Assembly: GCF_942548115.1 (NCBI RefSeq)
Contig: NZ_OW824151.1
Coordinates: 558,001-622,000, forward strand
Reading direction: 5' to 3'
Source of the DNA: Aeromicrobium sp. Leaf245
GTDB lineage: Bacteria; Actinomycetota; Actinomycetes; Propionibacteriales; Nocardioidaceae
Length of the DNA stretch: 64,000 bases
Below, in pieces: positions 33,074-41,878 of the stretch (positions are counted from its first letter, which is position 1; each line of letters starts with the position of its first letter). A program made the position numbers and the translations under genes. Under the pieces are notes generated by a model. It ran no database searches. It had not been told where the DNA came from and saw nothing but the letters and a program-made list of their open reading frames with translations.

Positions 33074-34444
33074 ATGAGCCCCACGTCGTCCAGTGCCACG
33101 TCGATCAGCCCCGGCCCGGCCGACCTGCCCGTCGTCGTCGTGGGAGCGGGGCCCATCGGCCTGGCCGCCGCGGCGCACCTCAGGAGTCGTGGCGTGGCGC
33201 ACCTCGTGCTCGAGGCCGGCGAGGGCCCCGGGGCCGCGGTCGCCGAGTGGGGCCACGTGCGGCTGTTCTCGCCCTGGCGCGAGCTGGTCGACCCGGTCGC
33301 CCGGGAGCTCCTGCTCGAGCAGGGCTGGGAGCCGCCGCATCCCGACCGCTACCCGACGGGCGCCCGCTGGGTGGACGACTACCTCCGCCCGCTGGCCGAG
33401 GTGCTCGCTCCGGCCGTGCGCTACGGGACCCGGGTCACGGCCGTCGCCCGCCACGGTCGCGACCGCCTCGTCAGCTCGGGCCGGGACCGGTCGGCGTTCA
33501 CCCTCCACCTGCGCACCTCCGCCGGCACCGAGCACCTGGCGGCCCGAGCCGTCGTCGACGCCACGGGGACCTGGGGCACGCCGAACCCACTGGGCGGCGA
33601 CGGCGTGGTCGCTCTCGGCGAGCGCGAGAGCGCCGACCGCATCGGCTACCGGGTGCCCGACCTCGACCAGGCGGTCCAGCGCTCCCGGTTCGCCGGGAGG
33701 CACGTGGTGGTCGCCGGTACCGGAGCCTCCGCGAAGGGCGCCCTGCTGGCGCTCACGGCACTGGCCGAGAGCGAGCCCGGCACGACAATCACCTGGCTCG
33801 TGCGCCGCAGCCGCGTGGGTGCGGCCTTCGCCGGGTCGGGCCAGGACGAGCTGCCCCAGCGCGGCGCCCTCGGGCAGCTGGCCCGGGCCGCCGTCGACCG
33901 TGGCCCCGTCACGACCCGCACCGGCTTCCGCACCGCCGAGGTCCGGCGACGCGACGACGACCGCCTCGACCTCGTCTCGTTCGACGGTCAGGTCGTCGAG
34001 GGGGTCGACGAGGTCCTCGCCCTCACCGGGTTCCGCCCCGACCTCGGGTGGACCGACGAGCTGCGCCTCGACCTCGACCCCGTGCTGCAGGCACCGCGCG
34101 CCCTCGCCCCGCTCATCGACCCCAACGAGCACTCGTGCGGCACCGTCTACCCGCACGGCGTGGCCGAGCTGGCCCAGCCCGAGGTCGGGTACTACCCGGT
34201 CGGCATGAAGTCCTACGGACGCGCCACGTCGTTCCTCGCGCTCACCGGCTTCGAGCAGACCCGGTCGGTCGCGGCGGCCCTCGCCGGCGACCACGAGGCG
34301 GCGGCGCGCGTCGAGCTGACGCTCCCGGACACCGGGGTGTGCGGGGGCGCGGGCACGTTCGACGACGAGACGGCCACGGACGGCGGGTGCTGCGGAGCAC
34401 CTGCGGTCGAGGTGCTGAGCATCGGCGGCGTCGGGACGCGCTGA
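33074..34444 (+). CDS. FAD/NAD(P)-dependent oxidoreductase of the arsenic cluster (ArsO-like)
   Basis: A 456-residue flavoprotein of the flavin monooxygenase/thioredoxin-reductase-like class. An N-terminal FAD-binding fold VVVVGAGPIGLAAAAHL (about 15-31), an NAD(P) fold HVVVAGTGASAKGALLA (about 210-226), and VLALTGFRPD (about 315) are visible. The C-terminus is unusual, with CGGAG and GGCCGAP placing four cysteines in the last ~35 residues, which could bind arsenite or relay electrons. It has its own promoter with an ArsR-like operator, so it is arsenic-inducible. Oxidation or handling of arsenicals is inferred. ATG has GAGGAG 7 nt upstream. Confidence 0.8.
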   Translation: MSPTSSSATSISPGPADLPVVVVGAGPIGLAAAAHLRSRGVAHLVLEAGEGPGAAVAEWGHVRLFSPWRELVDPVARELLLEQGWEPPHPDRYPTGARWVDDYLRPLAEVLAPAVRYGTRVTAVARHGRDRLVSSGRDRSAFTLHLRTSAGTEHLAARAVVDATGTWGTPNPLGGDGVVALGERESADRIGYRVPDLDQAVQRSRFAGRHVVVAGTGASAKGALLALTALAESEPGTTITWLVRRSRVGAAFAGSGQDELPQRGALGQLARAAVDRGPVTTRTGFRTAEVRRRDDDRLDLVSFDGQVVEGVDEVLALTGFRPDLGWTDELRLDLDPVLQAPRALAPLIDPNEHSCGTVYPHGVAELAQPEVGYYPVGMKSYGRATSFLALTGFEQTRSVAAALAGDHEAAARVELTLPDTGVCGGAGTFDDETATDGGCCGAPAVEVLSIGGVGTR

Positions 34445-34462
34445 GACGACAGCCCGCCGGGG

Positions 34463-34828
34463 TCAGTGGATCCGGTCGCGCCAGTCGTCGGGCACGCGGT
34501 CGGCCGGACCGGGTGCGGTCTGGTCGCCCGGGTGCGACTGCGGGTCGGCCAGCCGGGGACCTCTCGCGGCGGTCTCGGAGGCGTAGTCCCAGAACCAGTC
34601 CTCACCGGGCTCGAAGCTCTGCACGATCGGGTGCCCGGACTCGCGGAAGTGCGCCGTGGCGTGCTGGGCGGGGGAGCTGTCGCAGCAGCCCACGTGGCCG
34701 CACTGCGCGCAGCGCCGCAGGTGCACCCACCACCCGTCGGGCTCCGCGAGGCACTCCACGCACCCCGCGCCCGAGGGCTTGACCGTGACGTCGATCGACG
34801 AGTTCTCGGGGCCGGGAGTCTCTGACAT
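34463..34828 (-). CDS. UBP-type zinc finger protein
   Basis: A 121-residue protein dominated by a ZnF-UBP domain: CVECLAEPDGWWVHLRRC, then CGHVGCCDSS, then HATAHFRESGHPIVQSF. The set of Cys and His residues would bind zinc in the fold that reads C-terminal Gly-Gly tails in eukaryotes. The family is common as a stand-alone protein in actinobacteria, where its partner is unknown. The ATG at 34828 has TACCGT 6 nt upstream on the minus strand (leaderless). It is convergent with the arsenic flavoprotein, 18 bp between stops. Confidence 0.85.
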   Translation of the reverse strand: MSETPGPENSSIDVTVKPSGAGCVECLAEPDGWWVHLRRCAQCGHVGCCDSSPAQHATAHFRESGHPIVQSFEPGEDWFWDYASETAARGPRLADPQSHPGDQTAPGPADRVPDDWRDRIH

Positions 34829-34929
34829 GTCGCCACGGTAGTCCGGTCCGGCGCGACCCGCGAGGGTCCGACGACCCCTCCTCGACCCCACCGCGTGCGT
34901 GCGCCGCCGCGCGCTGGGAGGGTGGGGTC

Positions 34930-35721
34930 ATGACCACACCCGACGTCGCCGTCATCGGCGGTTCCGGCTTCTACACCTTCCTCGACGACCCCGAGCAGGT
35001 CGAGGTCGACACCCCCTACGGCGCGCCGTCGGCGCCGATCTCGGTCGGCCAGGTGGGGGACCGGACGGTCGCCTTCCTGCCGCGGCACGGTGCCGACCAC
35101 CGCTTCCCCGCCCACCAGGTCCCGTACCGAGCGAACCTCTGGGCGCTGCGTTCGCTGGGCGTCCGCCAGGTGCTCGCCCCCTGCGCCGTGGGCGGTCTGC
35201 GACCCGAGCTGGGTCCGGGCAGCTTCGTGGTCCCCGACCAGCTGGTCGACCGCACGACCGCGCGCACCCAGACGTACTACGACACCGGCGCGGTGCACGT
35301 CTCCTTCGCCGACCCCTACTGCGACCGCCTGCGTGGCCACCTGCTCGAGGGTCTCGCCGACCACGACCCGACCGACGGCGGCGCCATGGTCGTCATCGAG
35401 GGCCCGCGGTTCTCCACGCGCGCCGAGTCGCGCTGGTACGCCGAGAACGGCTGGGCCGTCATCAACATGACCGGCCACCCCGAGGCGATCCTGGCTCGCG
35501 AGCTGGCGCTCTGCTACGCCACCGTGGCACTGGTCACCGACCACGACGCCGGGGTCGACGCCAGCGACTCCGTGAGCATGGAGGCGGTGTTCCAGGTGTT
35601 CCGGGAGCACACCGACACCCTCAAGTCGACGCTGGCCGGGGTCGTCGGCTCGATCGGCGAGCGTGACTGCGCCTGTGCATCGGCCGTGGACGGCATGACC
35701 CTGCCCTTCGAGCTGCCGTGA
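34930..35721 (+). CDS. mtnP: S-methyl-5'-thioadenosine phosphorylase
   Basis: A 263-residue purine-nucleoside-phosphorylase-family enzyme that splits methylthioadenosine into adenine and methylthioribose 1-phosphate for methionine salvage. Phosphate-site residues are in VIGGSGFY (about 8-15) and PRHGADH (about 52-58); the purine/ribose site block INMTGHPEA (about 178-186) is typical of MTAP rather than PNP. Strong Shine-Dalgarno GGAGGG precedes the ATG. Its stop overlaps the GTG of the downstream epimerase by 3 bp, so methionine salvage and a sugar-modifying gene are coupled in one operon. Confidence 0.9.
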   Translation: MTTPDVAVIGGSGFYTFLDDPEQVEVDTPYGAPSAPISVGQVGDRTVAFLPRHGADHRFPAHQVPYRANLWALRSLGVRQVLAPCAVGGLRPELGPGSFVVPDQLVDRTTARTQTYYDTGAVHVSFADPYCDRLRGHLLEGLADHDPTDGGAMVVIEGPRFSTRAESRWYAENGWAVINMTGHPEAILARELALCYATVALVTDHDAGVDASDSVSMEAVFQVFREHTDTLKSTLAGVVGSIGERDCACASAVDGMTLPFELP

Positions 35722-36764
35722 AGGTCCTGCTGACCGGTGCGGCCGGGTTCATCGGGTCGCGGATCGCGCTGCGGCTGGACGAGCGCGGCCACGACGTCGT
35801 CGCGCTCGACGCGTACCTGCCGATGGCGCACGGACCGAACGCCCGGGACGACGCGCCCGCCGACGTGCACCTGCTCGACCTGCGCACCGACGACCTCGAC
35901 GACGTCCTGGCCGACGTCGACGTCGTGTGCCACCAGGCGGCCATGGTCGGCAACGGCGTGGACGCCCAGGACCTGCCCGGCTACGCCGAGCACAACGACC
36001 TCGGCACGGCACGCCTGCTCGCCGCCATGGCCCGCGCAGGGGTCCAGGACCTCGTGCTCGCCTCGTCGATGGTCGTCTACGGCGACGGTCGCTACGACTG
36101 CCCCGACCACGGCGACGTGCCGCCCGCGGTGCGCCGCGAGGACGACCTGGCGGCCGGCCGCTTCGACCCGCGCTGCCCCGTGTGCGGTGGTGACGTGACG
36201 TGGCGCCGGGTCACCGAGGACGCGCCCATCCGACCGCGCACGTCGTACGCGGCGTCCAAGATCGCGCAGGAGTACTTCGCCGACGCGTGGTGCACGCTGC
36301 AGTCCGGTCACGCCGTCGCCCTGCGGTACCACAACGTGTACGGGCCGGGGATGCCCGCGGACACCCCCTACTCGGGCGTGGCCGCGATCTTCCGGTCGGC
36401 GCTCGAGCGGGGCGAGGCGCCGCGCGTCTTCGAGGACGGCGCCCAGGTGCGCGACTTCGTGCACGTCGACGACGTGGCGCTGGCCAACGCGCTGGCCGTG
36501 GAGCAGGTGGCGCAGCACCCGGTGGGCGTGACGGCCTACAACGTGGCGTCGGGGCGACCGTTCACGATCGGCGAGATGGCGCAGGTGCTGTCGCGCGCCG
36601 TCGACGGACCCGAGCCGGAGGTGACGGGCGACGCGCGGGTCTTCGACGTCCGGCACGTGCTCGCCTCGCCCGACAAGGCCGCCGAGGGTCTCGGCTTCCG
36701 CGCCGAGATCGCGCCCGAGGACGGCATCGCCCGCCTGGCCACCGACCCGCTCCGTCGCCGCTGA
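35718..36764 (+). CDS. NAD-dependent nucleotide-sugar epimerase (dTDP-rhamnose 4-epimerase-like)
   Basis: A 348-residue extended SDR. The NAD motif GAAGFIG is at 7-13, the catalytic Tyr-x3-Lys is in TSYAASKIAQEYF (about 174-178), and the sugar-binding segment is RYHNVYGPGMP. Between the second half of the Rossmann fold and the catalytic Tyr is an insertion with CPDHGD and CPVCGG, which resembles the Cys-containing insert of dTDP-L-rhamnose 4-epimerases; that assignment is an inference. Its GTG overlaps the mtnP stop. Membrane and soluble glycosyltransferases follow, fitting a role in making a sugar donor. Confidence 0.8.
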   Translation: MKVLLTGAAGFIGSRIALRLDERGHDVVALDAYLPMAHGPNARDDAPADVHLLDLRTDDLDDVLADVDVVCHQAAMVGNGVDAQDLPGYAEHNDLGTARLLAAMARAGVQDLVLASSMVVYGDGRYDCPDHGDVPPAVRREDDLAAGRFDPRCPVCGGDVTWRRVTEDAPIRPRTSYAASKIAQEYFADAWCTLQSGHAVALRYHNVYGPGMPADTPYSGVAAIFRSALERGEAPRVFEDGAQVRDFVHVDDVALANALAVEQVAQHPVGVTAYNVASGRPFTIGEMAQVLSRAVDGPEPEVTGDARVFDVRHVLASPDKAAEGLGFRAEIAPEDGIARLATDPLRRR

Positions 36765-36782
36765 GGGTCTACGCCCCCCGAT

Positions 36783-36834
36783 TCGGACACCTGCGGGGCG
36801 TCCGCGGGCTCCGAACCGCCCCGCAACGGTCCGA
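36783..36834. repeat. Intergenic imperfect palindrome
   Basis: Arms 36783-36800 and 36817-36834 pair at 15 of 18 positions around a 16-nt loop that also contains a TCCG...CGGA-like core. It sits between the convergent epimerase and membrane-protein genes. Confidence 0.6.
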
Positions 36835-36854
36835 GACGAGGGCCGGCTCGGCCG

Positions 36855-38180
36855 TCACCAGCGGGTGATGAGCAGGGTCTGGGCGAGGAGGCCGAGGACG
36901 AGCTGGGAGGCGAGGAGAGGGCGCTGCCAGCGGTCCGGCAGGAGGGCGGGGATCGCGACGACCCAGATCGTGAACGGCAGCCAGATGCGCTCGACCTCGG
37001 CCTTGCTCATGCCCGACAGGGTGGCCGCGACGATCGTGGCCACGCCCGCGCCGGCCAGCACGGCGAGCGGGACGCGACGGCGAGCGGCGTCGGCGGCGGC
37101 AGGGAACGCGGCCCACACGGCGAGACCTGCGGTGAAGGTCCAGGCCGCGATGTTGGCCCAGACCCAGTAGCCGTAGGCGCGCTCGGACGCGATGCCCTCG
37201 TAGTAGCGCTCGCGCAGCACCGGGTAGGCCTCCCACCAGTGGAACCCGTACGCCGAGAAGGTCGCCGTCACCACCAGGGCCCCGCCGACGGCCCACGGCA
37301 GCACCCGCCAGCCCGCACCCGGTCGCTCAGCGTCGCGGCCGTGCGCCAGCCAGAGGACGGCCAGGGCGAGGATGCCGAGCAGCACGAGCCCGTACGACAG
37401 GAACACGCACCACCCGAGCAGCAGCCCCGCCCCGACGCCGAGCGCCCACGACCGGGGTCCGACCGCGACCGCGGCCCGGGCGAGCAGGTACAGGCCCCAG
37501 GCCGCCACCGCGGCGAAGTAGTAGTCGGCGCTGACCCCCGCCCACACGACCAGCGGCGCCAGGGCGAGCCAGGGAGCAGCGCGCCTGGCCAGGTCGCGGC
37601 TGCCGAGCAGGTCGAGGGTCAGCAGCACCGCCGCCACCGACGTGGCGCCGATCGTCACGACGACCATGGCGACCCAGAAGGGGTCGTCGATCCCGACGCG
37701 GTCGAGCGCGACGAACGACAGCAGCGCTCCCGGAGGATGACCGGCCACGTGCGTGTGCCAGTTGTCGACCGCGGCCGACGGGATGCGCTCGACGAAGTCG
37801 TGCAGCGCGGCGGGGACGTCGCGGACCTCCGTCGCGTCGTGCAGGTACTCGCTCTTGCGTCCGTATACGCGGCTGAAGCCGTAGCGCCCGTCGCTGAGCC
37901 CGAGCGCGCACGTCCAGAGCCACGACGAGACGGTCGCGAGCACCACGACGACGCGCCACGGGAGATCGCGGCACGCCCGGGGCAGCGCCGACCAGAGCAG
38001 CACGGCCGTCGCGACGGCGACCAGGAGGACGGGATCGAACCGCGGGCCCCAGAAGGCGTGGAGCGGGGGCCAGTGCACGCGCACGTCGTCGGAGAGGACG
38101 GCCGGGACCGCCATCGCGGCGATCACCAGCACGAGGCCGACCAGTGCCGAGAGCACGGCCGTGCGGGGGCGGGCCAGCAT
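36855..38180 (-). CDS. Polytopic membrane protein, GT-C-fold glycosyltransferase-like
   Basis: A 441-residue protein with about 11-12 transmembrane helices. The first extracytoplasmic loop has acidic residues (SDDVRVHWPP and, further on, GRKSEYLHDATEVRDVP) and a second loop carries NWHTHVAGHPPGA, a layout of GT-C family glycosyltransferases that use polyprenyl-phosphate sugars. No specific donor can be assigned. TAGCGT lies 6 nt before the ATG. It is divergent from the GT2-DUF2064-methyltransferase operon and so shares its control region of 119 bp. Annotated alternatives are simple membrane protein or mannosyltransferase. Confidence 0.65.
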   Translation of the reverse strand: MLARPRTAVLSALVGLVLVIAAMAVPAVLSDDVRVHWPPLHAFWGPRFDPVLLVAVATAVLLWSALPRACRDLPWRVVVVLATVSSWLWTCALGLSDGRYGFSRVYGRKSEYLHDATEVRDVPAALHDFVERIPSAAVDNWHTHVAGHPPGALLSFVALDRVGIDDPFWVAMVVVTIGATSVAAVLLTLDLLGSRDLARRAAPWLALAPLVVWAGVSADYYFAAVAAWGLYLLARAAVAVGPRSWALGVGAGLLLGWCVFLSYGLVLLGILALAVLWLAHGRDAERPGAGWRVLPWAVGGALVVTATFSAYGFHWWEAYPVLRERYYEGIASERAYGYWVWANIAAWTFTAGLAVWAAFPAAADAARRRVPLAVLAGAGVATIVAATLSGMSKAEVERIWLPFTIWVVAIPALLPDRWQRPLLASQLVLGLLAQTLLITRW

Positions 38181-38287
38181 GGCGCCACGCTATCCGGCGA
38201 ACCCAGGGGACGCATGGCCGTCCCGGGGGAACGTGGTCGAGCGCCTGTCGCAGGACCCCTTGACGTGCGAGCGGGCCCTGCGCGGCT

Positions 38288-38300
38288 TAGGTTCGGGGGA
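38288..38300 (+). promoter_or_regulatory. Leaderless promoter of the GT2 operon
   Basis: TAGGTT at 38288-38293 lies 6 nt upstream of the ATG at 38300. There is no Shine-Dalgarno sequence. Confidence 0.55.
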
Positions 38301-38968
38301 TGCAGGATCACCTCGGGGCGTGCGACGTCGTGATCCCGTGCCGTGACGAGGCCGCGGCGCTGCCCCTCGTGCTGCGTGACCTCCCCGCCGGGCTCCGCCC
38401 GATCGTGGTCGACAACGGCTCGACCGACGGAACCGCCGACGTGGCTCGCGAGCTCGGCGCGCGCGTCGTGCACGAGCCCCGACCCGGGTACGGGGCCGCT
38501 GTCCACGCGGGCATCGAGGCCGCCACCGCCGAGTACGTCGGCGTGATCGACGGCGACGACTCCATGCGGCTCGTCGACCTGCTCCCCATGCTCGACGCCG
38601 TGCGTGACGGCGGCGTGACGATGGCGGTGGGCCGACGTCGGCCCGTCGCCCGCGGCGTGTGGCCGTGGCACGCCCGTGCCGGCACGCTGGCCCTGGCCAC
38701 GTGGATCCGCCGATCCAGTGGCTTCGGCATCCACGACCTCGCGCCCATGCGGGTGTGCCGCCGCCAGGACCTGCTCGACCTCGACGTGCGCGACCGACGC
38801 TTCGGGTACCCGCTCGAGCTGATGGTCAAGGCCTCGCGCGCCGGCTGGACCGTCCGTGAGCTCGACATCGACTACCGCCCGCGCGCCGCCGGGACCCGCT
38901 CGAAGGTCTCGGGCTCCGTCAAGGGCACCGCGCGCGTGGTGCAGGACTTCGCGAAGGTGCTGCGATGA
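38300..38968 (+). CDS. Family 2 glycosyltransferase (polyprenyl-phosphate type)
   Basis: A 222-residue GT-A enzyme. VVIPCRDEAAALPLVL (about 9-24), VVDNGSTDGTADVA (about 36-49) and VGVIDGDDSMRLVDL (about 74-88) are the nucleotide-sugar and DxD metal-binding blocks. There is no C-terminal membrane domain, so it is like dolichol-phosphate mannosyl/glucosyl synthase catalytic domains or the TIGR04283-like transferase group. It overlaps the next gene by 4 bp, and three genes 38300-40292 form a coupled operon. Confidence 0.86.
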   Translation: MQDHLGACDVVIPCRDEAAALPLVLRDLPAGLRPIVVDNGSTDGTADVARELGARVVHEPRPGYGAAVHAGIEAATAEYVGVIDGDDSMRLVDLLPMLDAVRDGGVTMAVGRRRPVARGVWPWHARAGTLALATWIRRSSGFGIHDLAPMRVCRRQDLLDLDVRDRRFGYPLELMVKASRAGWTVRELDIDYRPRAAGTRSKVSGSVKGTARVVQDFAKVLR

Positions 38969-39660
38969 ACAGCGGAACGATCGTCCCCGTGCTGCTCGTC
39001 GTGGCCAAGGCGCCCGTGCCGGGTCTGGCCAAGACGCGGCTCGGTCGCGTGGCCGGCCCGCAGCGGGCCGCCGACGTGGCCGCCGCCGCACTGCTCGACA
39101 CCCTCGACGCCGTCTCGTCCGCCCACGACGTGACCGGCTGGCCGGTCGTGGTCGCGATGACCGGCGACCTCGAGCAGGCCGCACGGTCGCGTGCCGTCCA
39201 GGACGCACTGGCCCGGGTGACCGTGGTGCCCCAGCGCGGCGACGACTTCGGTGCCCGCCTGGCGCACGCCCACGTCGACGCCGGCGGCGTGCTGTCGGCG
39301 TCCGGTCCCGCGTGGGGCACCGTGCAGATCGGCATGGACACCCCCCAGGTCACCTCCGACGACCTGGTCACAGCGGGCGAGCTCGTCCGCGACGGCACGC
39401 AGGTGCTGGGCCCGGCCGAGGACGGTGGCTGGTGGCTCCTCGGGCTGCCTGATCCCACGCACGCCGACGCGCTGCGTGCGGTGCCGATGTCGCGCGGCGA
39501 CACGGGCACCCGGACGGTCGAGGCGCTGGGCGGCGACGTGCACCTGCTCCGCCCCCTGCTCGACGTCGACGAGTGGCCCGACGCCCAGCGCGTCGCCGCC
39601 GACGTGCCCGGCTCGCGGTTCGCCGCGGCCGTCGCCCGATGCGCGGAGGCGGTGGCATGA
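38965..39660 (+). CDS. DUF2064 (TIGR04282-like) nucleotidyl/glycosyl-transferase-fold protein
   Basis: A 231-residue protein of the DUF2064 family, a GT-A-like fold. The N-terminal block VVAKAPVPGLAKTRLGR (about 12-28) and the GMDTPQVTSDDLV block (about 111-123) are characteristic, as is EDGGWWLLGL. Family members are usually next to a GT2 (as here), but their reaction is not established. The gene overlaps both neighbours by 4 bp, so co-expression with the GT2 and methyltransferase genes is near certain. Confidence 0.85.
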   Translation: MNSGTIVPVLLVVAKAPVPGLAKTRLGRVAGPQRAADVAAAALLDTLDAVSSAHDVTGWPVVVAMTGDLEQAARSRAVQDALARVTVVPQRGDDFGARLAHAHVDAGGVLSASGPAWGTVQIGMDTPQVTSDDLVTAGELVRDGTQVLGPAEDGGWWLLGLPDPTHADALRAVPMSRGDTGTRTVEALGGDVHLLRPLLDVDEWPDAQRVAADVPGSRFAAAVARCAEAVA

Positions 39661-40292
39661 CGCTCGACGACTCGCTGTTCGACCCGGTCTTCACGTCCGG
39701 TGACTCGCACTTCGTCGACGACCACGGCGCCGAGGAGCGTCTGGCGGTCCACCGCTGGGCCGCCGACGCCGACGCTGCCGACCTGACGCTGTTCGTGGAC
39801 CCGTGCGTCGGACCCACGCTCGACCTGGGCTGCGGTCCGGGTCGGCTCGTGCAGGCGTTGCTGGCGCGGGGCCTCGACGCGCTCGGGGTCGACAGCTCGC
39901 GCTCGGCGATCGGGCTGGCCCGCGCCCGGGGCTCCCTCGTGCTGCGGCGCGACCTGTTCGAGCGGCTGCCCGGGGAGGGCGGCTGGCAGCACGCGCTGCT
40001 GGCCGACGGCAACATCGGCATCGGCGGCCGTCCCGACCGTCTGCTGCGCCGCGTCGGAGAGCTCGTCGTGCCGGGCGGCACCGTGCTGGTCGAGGTCGAG
40101 GAGCACGGGGCGATCCTGCAGGAGTCGCGCCGCCTGCGCGTCGACGGCACCCTCGGAGAGCCGTTCCCGTGGGCCGTGGTCGGTCTGGACGCGGTCCCCT
40201 GGCTCGCCCAGCGGGCGCACCTGCAGCACACCCGCACGCTGTCTGCCGACGGCCGCTGGGTCGCCGAGCTCCAACGACCCCTCGCGTCCTGA
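39657..40292 (+). CDS. Class I SAM-dependent methyltransferase
   Basis: A 211-residue methyltransferase with motif [20 protein letters not shown] (about 59-77), an acidic residue in [10 protein letters not shown] and a post-I strand [22 protein letters not shown]. The ATG is inside the overlapping stop of the DUF2064 gene (ATGA). Its partners suggest modification of a sugar-containing compound, but the acceptor is unknown. The ATG at 39657 begins with [20 protein letters not shown], a sensible cytoplasmic N-terminus; longer forms would overlap DUF2064 further. Confidence 0.8.
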   Translation: MTLDDSLFDPVFTSGDSHFVDDHGAEERLAVHRWAADADAADLTLFVDPCVGPTLDLGCGPGRLVQALLARGLDALGVDSSRSAIGLARARGSLVLRRDLFERLPGEGGWQHALLADGNIGIGGRPDRLLRRVGELVVPGGTVLVEVEEHGAILQESRRLRVDGTLGEPFPWAVVGLDAVPWLAQRAHLQHTRTLSADGRWVAELQRPLAS

Positions 40293-40360
40293 CGACGCCG
40301 CTCGTCGCCCCGCCCCGTCCGGGACCGGGCGCCTTGGTCGCTCGCGCTCCCGCGATGGGT

Positions 40361-40373
40361 TACGTTGCTGCCG
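40361..40373 (+). promoter_or_regulatory. Leaderless promoter of dcd
   Basis: TACGTT at 40361-40366 stands 6 nt before the GTG start at 40373. No Shine-Dalgarno sequence is seen. Confidence 0.55.
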
Positions 40374-40948
40374 TGCTGCTGAGCGACCGCGACATCCTGG
40401 CCGAGATCGATGCGGGACGCGTGGGTCTGGACCCGCTCGAGCGCTCGATGATCCAGCCGTCGAGCATCGACGTGCGGCTCGACAAGTTCTTCCGGGTGTT
40501 CGACAACCACAAGTACCCGCACATCGACCCGGCAGCCGACCAGTCCGACCTCACGCGCCCCGTCGAGGTCGAGGGCGACGAGACGTTCGTGCTGCACCCG
40601 GGCGAGTTCGTCCTCGGGTCCACCTACGAGCTCGTGACGCTGCCCGACGACGTCGCGGCCCGCCTCGAGGGCAAGTCGTCGCTCGGTCGGCTCGGCCTGC
40701 TGACCCACTCCACGGCGGGCTTCATCGACCCCGGCTTCTCGGGCCACGTGACGCTCGAGCTGGCCAACGTCGCCACGCTGCCGATCAAGCTCTACCCGGG
40801 CATGAAGATCGGCCAGCTCTGCTTCTTCCGGCTGTCCTCGGCGGCCGAGAACCCGTACGGATCGGCCAAGTACGGGTCCCGCTACCAGGGGCAGCGCGGA
40901 CCGACGGCGTCGCGGTCCCACGCCAACTTCCACCAGACACGCATCTAG
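40373..40948 (+). CDS. dcd: dCTP deaminase (probably bifunctional, dUMP-forming)
   Basis: A 191-residue trimeric deaminase that makes dUTP or dUMP for thymidylate synthesis. Signature blocks: [19 protein letters not shown] (about 22-40), [33 protein letters not shown] (about 100-132, containing the catalytic Glu), and [14 protein letters not shown] at the C-terminal lid. The mycobacterial enzyme of this length also hydrolyses dUTP, so bifunctionality is likely but not proven. GTG at 40373 fits the leaderless pattern and the universal LLSDRDI start; an in-frame ATG at 40355 would place the start upstream of the -10 box. Confidence 0.94.
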   Translation: MLLSDRDILAEIDAGRVGLDPLERSMIQPSSIDVRLDKFFRVFDNHKYPHIDPAADQSDLTRPVEVEGDETFVLHPGEFVLGSTYELVTLPDDVAARLEGKSSLGRLGLLTHSTAGFIDPGFSGHVTLELANVATLPIKLYPGMKIGQLCFFRLSSAAENPYGSAKYGSRYQGQRGPTASRSHANFHQTRI

Positions 40949-40966
40949 AGCCGAGGGCGATCCCCC

Positions 40967-41875
40967 ATGTCCCTACCCCTCTCGATCAGCACCGAGGTCT
41001 CCGAGGCACTGTCGGCCGGGCGTCCGGTCGTGGCCCTGGAGTCGACGATCATCTCCCACGGCCTGCCCCGCCCCGACAACCTCGTGGCCGCGCGGCACTT
41101 CGAGCAGATGCTGCGCGATCGCGGCGTGGTCCCGGCCACGATCGCGGTGCTCGACGGCCAGCTGAAGGCCGGGCTGACCGACGCCGAGCTGGAGCGGGTC
41201 GCGTCCGAGGACGTCGCCAAGCTGAGCATGCGCGACCTGCCCGTGGTGCTGGCTCGCGGTGGCAGCGGTGCCACGACGGTGGCGGCCACGTCGTTCATCG
41301 CCGACCACGCGGGCATCCGGGTCTTCGCCACCGGCGGCCTGGGAGGGGTGCACCGAGGAGCGGGCAGCACCTTCGACGAGTCCAACGACCTGAAGGCGCT
41401 CTCGGAGGTGCCGATCACGGTCGTCTCCGCGGGCGTGAAGTCGGTCCTCGACATCGGCGCGACGCTGGAGCGCATGGAGTCCCTCGGCATCACGGTGCTC
41501 GGCTACGGCACGCAGGAGTTCCCGAGCTTCTGGCTGCGGTCGTCCGGCGAGCCGCTGGACTGGACGGTGCCCGACGGCGGCGCCGTCGCCGCGGTCATGG
41601 AGTCGCGCGAGCAGCTGGAGCTGTGCAGCGCGATCGTCGTGGCCAACCCGCTCCCCGTCGACGAGCAGCTCGACCCCGACCTGCACGACCGGGTGCTCGC
41701 CGAGGCGTTGCGCCGCTGCGAGGAGAAGGGCATCGAGGGCAAGGAGGTCACCCCCTTCCTGCTCTCGACCATCGTCGAGCTCACCGACGGGGAGAGCCTG
41801 TCCGTGAACCTGCGGATCGTCGAGAACAACATCAGGGTGGCGGCCGACATCGCGTCGGCCTGGGCCGCGCTGTAG
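40967..41875 (+). CDS. psuG: Pseudouridine-5'-phosphate glycosidase
   Basis: A 302-residue enzyme that breaks the C-glycosidic bond of pseudouridine 5'-phosphate to give uracil and ribose 5-phosphate. The family blocks VVALESTIISHGLPRPDN (about 23-40), ARGGSGATTVAATSFIADHAGIRVFATGGLGGVHRGA (about 98-134) and NPLPVDEQL are clear. It begins 18 nt after dcd and ends 3 nt before the kinase gene, so dcd, psuG and psuK may form a pyrimidine-salvage operon. Confidence 0.94.
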   Translation: MSLPLSISTEVSEALSAGRPVVALESTIISHGLPRPDNLVAARHFEQMLRDRGVVPATIAVLDGQLKAGLTDAELERVASEDVAKLSMRDLPVVLARGGSGATTVAATSFIADHAGIRVFATGGLGGVHRGAGSTFDESNDLKALSEVPITVVSAGVKSVLDIGATLERMESLGITVLGYGTQEFPSFWLRSSGEPLDWTVPDGGAVAAVMESREQLELCSAIVVANPLPVDEQLDPDLHDRVLAEALRRCEEKGIEGKEVTPFLLSTIVELTDGESLSVNLRIVENNIRVAADIASAWAAL

Positions 41876-41878
41876 CCG

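Noticed and set aside
34013..34782. Long plus-strand frame continuing past the flavoprotein stop
   Set aside because: It is an alternate frame of the flavoprotein and antisense of the zinc-finger gene, rich in Arg/Pro with no motifs.
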